Shown piece by piece: positions 50,705-58,322 of a stretch of DNA of 64,000 bases. The stretch lies in NCBI RefSeq assembly GCF_003945345.1, contig NZ_AP019308.1:3410001-3474000 (forward strand), in the 5' to 3' direction. Numbering within the stretch: the stretch's first letter is position 1; each line of letters starts with the position of its first letter. The notes under the pieces were generated by a model. That model saw only the letters and a list, made by a program, of their open reading frames with translations. It did no database searches and was not told where the DNA came from. This stretch comes from Paenibacillus baekrokdamisoli. GTDB lineage: Bacteria; Bacillota; Bacilli; Paenibacillales; Paenibacillaceae. The position numbers and the translations under genes were made by a program.

Positions 50705-52010
50705 ATTTAATCCCACGCATTCCAGGTCTACCAATTCCAACATAACGAATTCCAGTGTCTACTAGCTGCTCTTGTTTAATGGCATTCCTACCATCAAAAA
50801 GAATCGGTGTGGTCATAACCGCTTTCAACTTGTGCAGATCAATAGAGAGGAATTGCGGCCAGTCTGTAAGCAGACATACAGCATCTGCTCCTTGTGCGGC
50901 TTCCAATGGATCCGTATGCCAGCTGATCAAGGGATGATCCAAGCTGCGGCGGAAGTTCAACTCTGCTGCTGGGTCACTCATACGGACAGAAGCGCCTTCT
51001 TTAAGCAGATGTCGAACGATATCGAGTACTGGTGAATGACGAACATCATCTGTATTCGGTTTGAAGGAGGCCCCCCATACCGCAATGAATTTCCCGGATA
51101 AAGATTCTAGCTCTTGGAGCAGCACTTTGCGGATATGCCGACGCTGATCTTTATTGACTTCAATGACCGCTTTCAGCAGCTTAAAATCATAATCCACGTC
51201 ACCAGCAATTTGTAGAAGTGCATGCGTATCTTTAGGAAAGCAGGAACCGCCATAACCGATACCCGCTTCAAGAAAAGAAGACCCGATTCTTCGGTCCATC
51301 CCCATTCCCTGTGCTACGGTAACGACATCAGCGCCAACTTTATCACATATATTAGCCATCTCGTTGATGAAGGAAATTTTGGTAGCGAGAAAGGCGTTAG
51401 AGGCGTATTTGATCATTTCTGCCGTACGATAATCCGTTTCAACTACCTGCTCAGTAAGCGGTCTATGAAGGGCCGCAATGGCTTCTGAGGCATGAGCATT
51501 TCTAGCTCCAATGATGACCCTCTCTGGCTTCAGCGTATCACTCAGTGCAGAACCCTCCCTCATAAATTCAGGAACGGATACGACATCAAAGGCTTCATTC
51601 GTGGTTGCTTTGATCCATTTCTCTATCTGTTCATTGGTTCCAACGGGGACGGTACTTTTCGTCATTATGTAGGTATGGCCCGATAAATAGATAGCCATAG
51701 ATCGTACAGCAGCTTCCAAGTCGGTCAAATCACTTTCTCCATCTGCCTTTTGTGGTGTTCCAACCGCTAGAATAACGATATCTGCACAAGAAACGGCTGT
51801 CATGGAGGTTGTAAAAAACAATCGACGCTCCTCCTGCTGCCTCTGAAGCTCTTCTTCTAAACCCGGTTCATAGATCGTAATTCGTCCAGCCGCGAGCTCG
51901 TCAATCTTATCCACATCACGATCAATACAGATGATACGATGACCCAGCAGCGCGAAGCAAACACCTGTTACAAGCCCAACGTACCCCGTTCCAATGACTG
52001 CTATTTCCAT
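50703..52010 (-). CDS. ugd: UDP-glucose 6-dehydrogenase
   Basis: 435-aa enzyme oxidising UDP-glucose to UDP-glucuronate with two NAD. NAD motif IGTGYVGLVTGVCFALLGH, MTKSTVPVGT, catalytic Cys in GYGGSCFPKDTHAL near 262, and C-terminal domain WGASFKPNTDDVRHSPVLDI. TuaD-like. GGAGG is 7 bases before the ATG. It provides the uronic-acid precursor for teichuronic acid or an acidic exopolysaccharide, consistent with galU, LCP and PL8 genes nearby. The C-terminal end abuts a 12-bp repeat. Confidence 0.95.
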   Translation of the reverse strand: MEIAVIGTGYVGLVTGVCFALLGHRIICIDRDVDKIDELAAGRITIYEPGLEEELQRQQEERRLFFTTSMTAVSCADIVILAVGTPQKADGESDLTDLEAAVRSMAIYLSGHTYIMTKSTVPVGTNEQIEKWIKATTNEAFDVVSVPEFMREGSALSDTLKPERVIIGARNAHASEAIAALHRPLTEQVVETDYRTAEMIKYASNAFLATKISFINEMANICDKVGADVVTVAQGMGMDRRIGSSFLEAGIGYGGSCFPKDTHALLQIAGDVDYDFKLLKAVIEVNKDQRRHIRKVLLQELESLSGKFIAVWGASFKPNTDDVRHSPVLDIVRHLLKEGASVRMSDPAAELNFRRSLDHPLISWHTDPLEAAQGADAVCLLTDWPQFLSIDLHKLKAVMTTPILFDGRNAIKQEQLVDTGIRYVGIGRPGMRGIK

Positions 52011-52097
52011 ATGTGCGCCTCCAGAAAGTTGGACATGCTTCTATTATACGCTTATGGGATTTATCATTACTGTTAAATTACTGTAAGAGCAGTCGCT

Positions 52098-52556
52098 TTA
52101 TATCCACTTGTTTATTTGCCTAGTAATCGGCTCTCGCATTCCCTGCATCATCTGTTCGTAGATGCGGTGAATGCGATGCTGATTCGGATTCATTAAACGC
52201 AGCTTTTCCTGAAGGGCTGTAGAGAGCGCTTGCCAGATTTGGCTGTCTGGAACGAATACAAGACCATATACATATAAATTCTCTTCTCTACGCCGCCAAG
52301 CAACAGATCCATTTAAGCAGAATTGCCATTCATCAAAAGAAACCTGAACCTGAAGTAAATAATCCTTGCTGACGGGGAAGCGCAGATGGGTTTGAAATTT
52401 AAGTCCAGTAGGGCTCAAATCCTGAAGAAGAACCGGTGTAGCTCCTGATCCGATGGCTTTCCCAAAGATCGTACAGATGGATACATCCGCATGGACGCCA
52501 TCTCTCACCTGAATACGCACCTGTTTGCGTCGTACTTGCTTCCTCTTATTGTCCAC
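52098..52556 (-). CDS. PilZ-domain protein
   Basis: 152-aa cytoplasmic protein with a PilZ domain. The Arg-rich start (RRKQVRIQVRDG) supplies the RxxxR element and LLQDLSPTGLKFQ supplies DxSxxG, so cyclic-di-GMP binding is likely. The C-terminal 45 residues are helical. The start is GTG at 52556 behind AGGGGTG. Its promoter region carries the palindrome GATACAATTTGTATC between plausible -35 and -10 boxes. It could link cyclic-di-GMP to polysaccharide production. Confidence 0.85.
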   Translation of the reverse strand: MDNKRKQVRRKQVRIQVRDGVHADVSICTIFGKAIGSGATPVLLQDLSPTGLKFQTHLRFPVSKDYLLQVQVSFDEWQFCLNGSVAWRRREENLYVYGLVFVPDSQIWQALSTALQEKLRLMNPNQHRIHRIYEQMMQGMREPITRQINKWI

Positions 52557-52582
52557 CTTTGTTCACCCCTTTTTTATTTTAT

Positions 52583-52597
52583 GATACAATTTGTATC
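52583..52597. promoter_or_regulatory. Palindromic operator GATACAATTTGTATC at the PilZ promoter
   Basis: Identical to the sites at 54957 and 57431. On the minus strand it lies in the spacer between TTGAAC and TATCAT, 26 bases before the PilZ start codon. Binding there would block RNA polymerase. Confidence 0.75.
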
Positions 52598-52622
52598 TAA
52601 ATGTTCAAAAAAATAATGCCTA

Positions 52623-53135
52623 TTAGGCACATAGATGCTTCTGAATGTTATCCCAGCATTGGAGACTATGATGATCCATGTGTTCCAGTTCCGAGAGATC
52701 AAACCTTCGACCACTGTTATCTGTTATGATCCATCGAGCGGATGTAATCGCATGAATATGATCTTCCAGCCGATCCATCACGATGAATGCGTTCCCCTCA
52801 TCCGTATCCACGCTCCATATCCATTCCGCGCTTAATCTCTCCATCGACCTTAGTTGCAGGATACGTGGAATCCGATTAGGGCGATCTAATTCAAGACGGA
52901 CAAGCTCCCGACTTTCATCACAGAATGCCTCTATATCCCGCAGGAATGCGATGGTTTCACCCGTGCAAGCGTAGAGTGAAATGAACAACTCTGGCATCAA
53001 ACAAGATAGCATACGATCAAGCCTTACCCGCTCGTACCGCTTCCCCTCGACCTCCGCTGCCAGATAGCCATCGGAAGTACGCTGTAAGCGGAGTGCACAG
53101 GATGTTCTTGAATGAAAACAAACCAGCTCTGTCAT
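52623..53135 (-). CDS. Hypothetical protein, 170 aa
   Basis: Not recognised. Soluble, mixed alpha/beta, acidic, with no signal peptide; Cys and His residues are scattered without a motif. Its ATG follows the upstream stop codon directly (TAAATG), so it is translationally coupled to the membrane-anchored gene before it. The two probably work together. Confidence 0.65.
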   Translation of the reverse strand: MTELVCFHSRTSCALRLQRTSDGYLAAEVEGKRYERVRLDRMLSCLMPELFISLYACTGETIAFLRDIEAFCDESRELVRLELDRPNRIPRILQLRSMERLSAEWIWSVDTDEGNAFIVMDRLEDHIHAITSARWIITDNSGRRFDLSELEHMDHHSLQCWDNIQKHLCA

Positions 53136-53642
53136 TTACTCAGCTGCCTCCTCAACTTTATCTTGATAAGACCAAAGCAATCGCCACTTCCCCGTCGAAT
53201 TAACCACGTAACAAGGTTGAATAAGTTCAAAATTCCCATAAGGACTGTGAAACTTCTGAGTAACGATAATTTCATAAACACCCTGAAGCTCCGCAGCCTC
53301 GCTGCTCATCTTCCAGCCTGCCAACAGCTTGGGCTCGCCTAGTGAAAATTGGAAGGTCGCCACACCATAATCCTGCATCGTAATATGTGCACGTTTTTGA
53401 ATATATTCCGGCTTACTGAAGCGCTCCTGCATAAGCGGATGAAAGAGCTCCCAAGCACTCCCATAGTCGCCCACCTGTTCGTCTTTATAGAACTCTTGAA
53501 CCAAGGCTGCCGCCTCACTCTTATCTTCGGAGGTGAATAAGCTTGCACCACTTCGCAAGGCCATCCAAAGTAGTAAAATAGCGGCAATGCCTAATCCAAT
53601 TTTAAGTCCAATGGGTCCTCTACTGCTCCGTCTTCGGTACAT
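53136..53642 (-). CDS. Membrane-anchored hypothetical protein, 168 aa
   Basis: One N-terminal helix (about residues 13-30, GLKIGLGIAAILLLWMAL) after a basic segment, then an extracytoplasmic NTF2-like domain (VQEFYKDEQVGDYGSAWELF, with C-terminal strands and WRLLWSYQDK), resembling small lumenal domains. A GTG at 53651 opens the frame, but AGGGGTG is 6 bases before the ATG at 53642. Coupled to the 170-aa gene downstream. No specific function recognised. Confidence 0.7.
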   Translation of the reverse strand: MYRRRSSRGPIGLKIGLGIAAILLLWMALRSGASLFTSEDKSEAAALVQEFYKDEQVGDYGSAWELFHPLMQERFSKPEYIQKRAHITMQDYGVATFQFSLGEPKLLAGWKMSSEAAELQGVYEIIVTQKFHSPYGNFELIQPCYVVNSTGKWRLLWSYQDKVEEAAE

Positions 53643-53818
53643 TCTTAGCACCCCTGTCCATAAGGTTCTTACACTTTATGAGACAAGCGATTGGATTATG
53701 AGCAATACCTTTTCTTCTCTACACATTCTCCGATTTATAGATAAAACTAGTAGTGCGTTCAAGTTAAAACCAATTGAACTTTTGCTCTCCTAGCCATCAG
53801 ATATAATCGAAACCTGCG

Positions 53819-53840
53819 TTTTCTTTCTTTCTTTCTTTCT
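53819..53840 (+). repeat. TTTC tetranucleotide microsatellite
   Basis: About five consecutive TTTC units in the 265-bp gap after galU1. Slippage-prone, non-coding. Confidence 0.8.
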
Positions 53841-53907
53841 GCCGAAAAGTTGAAGAGTACAAATTTCTTCCCAATCTCCATCATTCTGTGGACTCATCTC
53901 TATAACC

Positions 53908-54804
53908 TCAACCATTAAGAATTTTCTTCAAAGTATGTTCTCTTTCCAGTACTTCTTCTAATGCGAGCATCAGAGGATTTCTCAAATCCTGATTCAAAAG
54001 AGCAAAGTCGATCATTGTAGTAATAAATCCGAGTTTTTCGCCAACATCATACCGTTTTCCATTAAAGTTGTACGCGTATACACCTTCTATTTCATTAAGT
54101 CTTTGAATTGCATCTGTGAGCTGAATTTCCCCACCTGCTCCCGTTTCTTGCGTTTCCAGAAGATCGAAGATCTGTGGTGTCAAAATGTATCGTCCCATAA
54201 TGGCCAAATTAGATGGAGCCGACCCAAGCTTCGGTTTTTCAACGAAATTACGAACTTGATACAAATCCCCATCAGACTCTAAGGGATCCACAATACCGTA
54301 TCTCTCGGTTTGTTCAATCGATATCGTCTGTACACCAATCACGGATCGTTCAATCTTCTCGAATTGATTAATTAACTGTTTCGTACACGGAACATCTGCA
54401 ACTACAATGTCATCTCCAAGCAGAACAGCAAAAGGTTCATCACCAATAAACTTGCGAGCACACCATACAGCGTGACCAAGCCCATTTGGTTCTTTTTGTC
54501 TGATATAGTGAATGTCAACGCCAGAAGATTTTTGTACTTCTTCTAAAAGCTCGAGCTTACCTTTCTCAAGCAAACTATGCTCAAGCTCAAAAGCATTATC
54601 AAAGTGATCCTCAATTGCACGCTTCCCTTTTCCGGTTACAATGATAATATCTTCAATACCTGAGGCGATGGCTTCTTCAACAATGTACTGAATGGTAGGT
54701 TTATCAACGATTGGCAGCATTTCCTTAGGCATTGCTTTCGTTGCGGGAAGAAATCTTGTCCCTAATCCTGCGGCAGGAATGATCGCTTTTCTAACCTTTT
54801 TCAT
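53908..54804 (-). CDS. galU: UTP-glucose-1-phosphate uridylyltransferase, paralogue 1
   Basis: 298-aa enzyme making UDP-glucose. It has [20 protein letters not shown] (nucleotide loop), [47 protein letters not shown], and the sugar site [20 protein letters not shown]. It is closely similar along its length to the second copy at 56428. AGGAAG precedes the ATG at 54804; a GTG three codons earlier is less likely. Its leader carries the shared operator and, unlike the paralogue, an intrinsic terminator before the start codon. Confidence 0.95.
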   Translation of the reverse strand: MKKVRKAIIPAAGLGTRFLPATKAMPKEMLPIVDKPTIQYIVEEAIASGIEDIIIVTGKGKRAIEDHFDNAFELEHSLLEKGKLELLEEVQKSSGVDIHYIRQKEPNGLGHAVWCARKFIGDEPFAVLLGDDIVVADVPCTKQLINQFEKIERSVIGVQTISIEQTERYGIVDPLESDGDLYQVRNFVEKPKLGSAPSNLAIMGRYILTPQIFDLLETQETGAGGEIQLTDAIQRLNEIEGVYAYNFNGKRYDVGEKLGFITTMIDFALLNQDLRNPLMLALEEVLEREHTLKKILNG

Positions 54805-54857
54805 AGTATCCACTTCCTATCCTCATATTTTCTCTCTTCTGAACCAAACCTGATGTG

Positions 54858-54912
54858 TAAAAATATGAGCTATTCTCTTCATCTTTGAATCAAGAGAATA
54901 GCTCGTATTTTT
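54858..54912. terminator. Terminator-like hairpin inside the galU1 leader
   Basis: Minus-strand stem of about 20 bp (GAGCTATTCTCTT / AAGAGAATAGCTC extended by A/T pairs) with a 12-base loop and TATTTTT at the 3' side. It lies between the galU1 promoter (54984-55012) and the start codon, so it may attenuate galU1 or stop readthrough from the LCP gene. Confidence 0.8.
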
Positions 54913-54956
54913 ATAAAAAAGTAGGCATTCAACCCCGCCTCGAAACAATCTCAATA

Positions 54957-54971
54957 GATACAATTTGTATC
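54957..54971. promoter_or_regulatory. Palindromic operator GATACAATTTGTATC at the galU1 promoter
   Basis: Perfect 15-bp inverted repeat about 6-20 bases after the predicted transcription start. A further GATAC half-site is in the promoter spacer. Identical to the sites at 52583 and 57431. Confidence 0.8.
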
Positions 54972-54983
54972 ATTTTATTCTTT

Positions 54984-55012
54984 ACTTTACGATACGATTA
55001 GTAACATGTCAA
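54984..55012 (-). promoter_or_regulatory. galU1 promoter
   Basis: Sigma-A-like: TTGACA (55007-55012), 17-base spacer, TAAAGT (54984-54989). The same arrangement precedes galU2, with one base changed in the -35 box. Confidence 0.75.
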
Positions 55013-55038
55013 TATGATTTTCATAGTTTTTTTCTCAT

Positions 55039-55330
55039 TTGCGACATTCTGTGTCTAGAATTTTATGTGAGTGTTTTGTATTATTTTCAGATAGAACCTA
55101 ATAAATAGTGCATTAGTTCACCATTGGGAGCGGCTTCGTTTGTTAAGCGCATGTACAGAAAGAGGCGGATGATTTCACGGATGGATGTCGGAAACGATGC
55201 TGTGGAGTCGACTTCATCATCAAGCGAACTCGAGGCGTTACCCCCGGGTTTGGATATGAGCTCCTAGTCCGGTGATCAGCGGGACTTCAACCCACCTGAT
55301 GATCGTGCTGCCACGCACGCACTATGGCGA
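55039..55330 (+). other. Gap without a gene: orphan divergent promoter and unexplained GC-rich segment
   Basis: TTGCGA, 17 bases, TTTATG (55039-55067) mirrors the promoter that precedes the XRE gene at 57512, but no gene follows here. From about 55120 to 55330 the sequence is GC-richer and shows no credible ORF. The minus strand holds a stretch (GGTGGGTTGAAGTCCC) faintly like group II intron domain I, too weak for a call. Confidence 0.4.
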
Positions 55331-55337
55331 CGAACAA

Positions 55338-55370
55338 AATAAAAGGAAAAGCAGCTGCTTTTCCTTTCAT
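55338..55370 (-). terminator. Terminator after the LCP gene
   Basis: Perfect palindrome AAAGGAAAAGCAG / CTGCTTTTCCTTT with flanking A and T runs, 23 bases past the stop codon. Confidence 0.8.
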
Positions 55371-55392
55371 AATAGCTGACACCATCTACAAC

Positions 55393-56361
55393 TTATTGAT
55401 CTGCCTGATGTTCCTTCAATACATTATGAATTCGTCCCCGCTCTGCATCATCCACAATGTAGTACCAGACCTTATTAATGATCTGGCCTTTACCTTTAAT
55501 CTCAATGCTTTCCATGTTATTTAGATCTGCCCGGTAATCCATAACGAACGTCTTCATCTCTTCGTACTTAATATTGGTCTTTACACTATCTCCAATTTCA
55601 TTAAGCAGAGTATTAATTCGTGTAATGGAGGAGATTTTCATTGCCTTCTTCATAACCTGCGACAATACCTCGCGTTGTCTAGCATTTCGCCCAATATCCC
55701 CCCGTGGATCATCATACCGCATTCGAGAAAACAGAAGCGCCTCTGTCCCGTCCAATGTCAGATGTCCTTTCTCAAAGTTAACCCCTTCATATTGAAAGCT
55801 CAAAGGGTTGTTCACCTCTACACCACCAAATAAATTAATGATACGCTCGAAACCTTCCATATTAACCTTAATATAATAGTCGATTGGGTAATCAAGGAAC
55901 TTCTCCACCGTATGAAGTGACATTTCAACATTTCCGAAGGCGTACGCATGATTAATTTTGTCCACTGTTCCATGTCCTACTATTTCTGTGCGTGAATCTC
56001 GTAAAATGTTAAACATCAGAATAGATTTGTGCTTTGGATTAACACTAAGTACGATAATTGTATCTGAGCGCCCATGGTCATTCTTCCGCTGATCCACTCC
56101 GAGCATCAATACAGTAAAGGGATTCCGTTTGTCTGTATCCGGGTTTGAATTTGATTCTGACTTTAGTTTTACTATATCTTTACTTCTACTCAGGGATGGA
56201 TCAACACTTATGTAATCCGAATGTGGGATATCTTCATATATCCGATCTGCTGTTACTTTAACGGAATGAAAGAGATACCACAAATATCCACCAACAAATA
56301 GAAGGATAACGAAGCCTATGGAACCGCTCCAAATTAAGATCTTTCTAAGCGGGAATTTCAT
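55393..56361 (-). CDS. LytR-CpsA-Psr (LCP) family glycopolymer transferase
   Basis: 322-aa membrane-anchored enzyme. One N-terminal helix (about 12-32), then an extracellular LCP domain: VLMLGVDQRKNDHGRSDTII, VNPKHKSILMFNILRDSRTE, KINHAYAFGN, and ALLFSRMRYDDPRGDIGRNARQ with the conserved Arg and Asp residues. LCP proteins move undecaprenyl-linked glycopolymers to peptidoglycan. AAGGAG is 8 bases before the ATG at 56361; the frame extends three codons further without support. Same transcript as galU2 (66-base gap), under the shared operator. Confidence 0.93.
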   Translation of the reverse strand: MKFPLRKILIWSGSIGFVILLFVGGYLWYLFHSVKVTADRIYEDIPHSDYISVDPSLSRSKDIVKLKSESNSNPDTDKRNPFTVLMLGVDQRKNDHGRSDTIIVLSVNPKHKSILMFNILRDSRTEIVGHGTVDKINHAYAFGNVEMSLHTVEKFLDYPIDYYIKVNMEGFERIINLFGGVEVNNPLSFQYEGVNFEKGHLTLDGTEALLFSRMRYDDPRGDIGRNARQREVLSQVMKKAMKISSITRINTLLNEIGDSVKTNIKYEEMKTFVMDYRADLNNMESIEIKGKGQIINKVWYYIVDDAERGRIHNVLKEHQADQ

Positions 56362-56427
56362 ACCGCTCACTCCTTGTTATTGAAGGTGTAACCTTCATGC
56401 TCTTTCAACTCATCACTTCCAACGTAC

Positions 56428-57312
56428 TTAGATTGCCTTCTCGCGTTCCTTCTGAATTATCTCTTCAATAGATTGAAGCAATGGGTATTTCAGTTCTTCG
56501 TTCTGTATAGCAAAATGGAGTGTAGTAAGAATGAATCCAAGCTTCTCTCCCACATCATATCGAGTTCCATCAAACTCTAAGGCAAGCACACCACTTGCTT
56601 TATTGAGTTCCTGTATAGCGTCTGTTAATTGAATCTCGCCACCTGCTCCGACTTGCTGAAGTTCTAGAAAAGAAAAGATTTCGGGAGAGAGAATATATCG
56701 CCCCATAATAGCTAGGTTGGAAGGCGCGTGCCCCTTTTGAGGCTTCTCTACAAGCTTATTAATGGTATATAACGATCCATCAATGGATATAGGATCTACG
56801 ATTCCATAACGATGTGTCTCCTCAGTGGATACAGTCTTCACACCAATAATGGATTTCTGATGCTTCGCATACTGGTCAATCAACTGCTTTGTGCATGGTA
56901 CTTCGGCTTGAACGATATCATCGCCCAGTAGCACTGCAAAAGGTTCATCTCCGATAAATTTCCTTGCACACCATACTGCATGCCCTAGTCCCTTTGCCTC
57001 TTTTTGTCTAATATAGTGAATCTCCACGGATGAAGAGCTTTGAACCTTCTTGAGTATATCAAGTTTCCCGTTTTTCTGAAGACTGTGCTCTAGTTCGAAA
57101 GCGACGTCAAAGTGATCCTCAATCGCTCGTTTGCCCTTACCAGTAACAATAATGATATCCTCAATACCCGATGCGATCGCTTCTTCAACAATGTATTGTA
57201 TCGTTGGCTTATCAACGATCGGCAGCATTTCCTTGGGCATAGCCTTTGTAGCGGGCAAGAAACGCGTTCCTAACCCTGCAGCCGGAATAATTGCTTTTGT
57301 CACCTTTTTCAT
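56428..57312 (-). CDS. galU: UTP-glucose-1-phosphate uridylyltransferase, paralogue 2
   Basis: 294-aa enzyme with the same motifs as paralogue 1: [40 protein letters not shown], and the sugar site [20 protein letters not shown]. The promoter regions of the two copies are also alike, indicating duplication of the gene with its regulatory DNA. AGGTGAG precedes the ATG. It leads an operon with the LCP gene, which points to a dedicated role in wall glycopolymer synthesis. It is divergent from the XRE gene. Confidence 0.95.
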   Translation of the reverse strand: MKKVTKAIIPAAGLGTRFLPATKAMPKEMLPIVDKPTIQYIVEEAIASGIEDIIIVTGKGKRAIEDHFDVAFELEHSLQKNGKLDILKKVQSSSSVEIHYIRQKEAKGLGHAVWCARKFIGDEPFAVLLGDDIVQAEVPCTKQLIDQYAKHQKSIIGVKTVSTEETHRYGIVDPISIDGSLYTINKLVEKPQKGHAPSNLAIMGRYILSPEIFSFLELQQVGAGGEIQLTDAIQELNKASGVLALEFDGTRYDVGEKLGFILTTLHFAIQNEELKYPLLQSIEEIIQKEREKAI

Positions 57313-57430
57313 AAAATGCTCACCTAATCCCTCTTCAATTTTTCTCTCAAAAAGACATAGAAAATTACATAATCAAAGCAAAACAAAGGTATAATCAAAT
57401 TAACTTTAGGTTATAATAAGATTTGCTCAA

Positions 57431-57445
57431 GATACAATTTGTATC
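57431..57445. promoter_or_regulatory. Palindromic operator GATACAATTTGTATC at the galU2 promoter
   Basis: Perfect inverted repeat in the gap between divergent galU2-LCP and XRE genes, in the same position relative to the galU2 promoter as at galU1. The location beside the XRE gene makes that protein the likely binder. Confidence 0.82.
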
Positions 57446-57458
57446 ATTTATATTCTTC

Positions 57459-57487
57459 ACTTTACGATACATCCCGTAACACGTCAA
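57459..57487 (-). promoter_or_regulatory. galU2-LCP promoter
   Basis: TTGACG (57482-57487), 17-base spacer containing GTATCG, TAAAGT (57459-57464). Near copy of the galU1 promoter. Confidence 0.75.
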
Positions 57488-57511
57488 TGGATTACTTATT
57501 CTTTTTGTGAT

Positions 57512-57540
57512 TTGCGACGTTTTGTTTCATACGATGCAAT
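57512..57540 (+). promoter_or_regulatory. Possible promoter of the XRE gene
   Basis: TTGCGA, 17 bases, TGCAAT. The -35 box and spacing are conserved in the galU1 upstream region, which lacks an XRE gene. The hexamers are weak. Confidence 0.45.
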
Positions 57541-57589
57541 AGTAATCATTTCGTTATAAACTGAAGTTGTGTAGGTTAGGAGGAGAACA

Positions 57590-57961
57590 ATGAATATAGG
57601 CAGCCGAATCGCTAAATTGAGAGAAGATCAGAAATGGACGCAAGAACATACAGCCTCATCGCTTGGTATTTCACGCGCCGCCCTATCTCATTATGAGAAG
57701 AACCGGAGAGAACCAGATTCAGAGACTTTGATGAAATTCGCCGATTTATTTCATGTGACTGTCGATTATTTGGTAGGGCGTACTAGTAACCCAGAAATTA
57801 ATCTTGATGATCCTATTCGTTCATTTGTGGATCAGTTGGAATTATCAAGCGAGGACCTTCTAAATAACTTCGAGCTGACAATAGACGGACGTAAACTAAC
57901 AATCGAAGAGGCCCGCCGTTTCATCGCTTTTGTAAGGGCAGAACGCTCAATGAAAACCTAA
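57590..57961 (+). CDS. XRE-family transcriptional repressor
   Basis: 123-aa regulator with an N-terminal helix-turn-helix (residues 7-61): IAKLREDQKWTQEHTASSLG then SRAALSHYEKNRREPDSETL and FADLFHVTVDYLVGR. The C-terminal half is helical and acidic, ending in EEARRFIAFVRAER, an arrangement like the PBSX Xre repressor of B. subtilis and other small chromosomal XRE proteins. TAGGAGGAG precedes the ATG. It is divergent from galU2-LCP. The perfect palindromes at three polysaccharide-related promoters are its probable operators, by position only. Confidence 0.9.
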   Translation: MNIGSRIAKLREDQKWTQEHTASSLGISRAALSHYEKNRREPDSETLMKFADLFHVTVDYLVGRTSNPEINLDDPIRSFVDQLELSSEDLLNNFELTIDGRKLTIEEARRFIAFVRAERSMKT

Positions 57962-57964
57962 ACA

Positions 57965-58014
57965 AAAAAACTTGTCCGGGTGTGTTTTACTGCACCCGAC
58001 AAGTTTTTTATTTT
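57965..58014 (+). terminator. Terminator after the XRE gene
   Basis: Stem ACTTGTC(C)GGGTG / CACCCGACAAGT with a 10-base loop and TTTTTTATTTT. Confidence 0.9.
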
Positions 58015-58283
58015 ATGCTTTTCTCATCATCATACATGCTAAAAGGACTGTATACGGTTAAGATCTCTTTGGCCCATTTCTCCTCCGAAATACCTATCTG
58101 TAAAAGCAACTGTTTAATATCAATTTGTACAATTCCATTCTCACAGTATTCTCTTTTCTTGTTATCTCCACTAGCTTCCACGTTACACCCAACCCTTCTA
58201 TCTGTATAAGCTTGAACAAGAACAGTGTTATTATATCTAACATTTCTTGAAGAAGGTGTCGGTTTATGGAAGTCGTTATTCAC
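58008..58283 (-). CDS. Doubtful ORF, 91 aa
   Basis: Open frame from a GTG at 58283 with no ribosome site, ending inside the XRE terminator. The C-terminal part (IDIKQLLLQIGISEEKWAKE) reads like a helical protein and the N-terminal part like low-order sequence. It could be a remnant or a chance frame. Confidence 0.3.
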   Translation of the reverse strand: MNNDFHKPTPSSRNVRYNNTVLVQAYTDRRVGCNVEASGDNKKREYCENGIVQIDIKQLLLQIGISEEKWAKEILTVYSPFSMYDDEKSIK

Positions 58284-58322
58284 CTAGTTTTGGTAAAATT
58301 TGTCGATTTCGCACTTAACCTA

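Noticed and set aside
50534..50743. Arg/Cys-repeat ORF opposite the 12-bp repeat
   Set aside because: It is the repeat read in another frame; no start signal and biologically implausible composition.
55200..55330. Group II intron 5' domain on the minus strand
   Set aside because: Only a short stretch resembles the intron; no reverse-transcriptase ORF, domain V or boundaries are visible.
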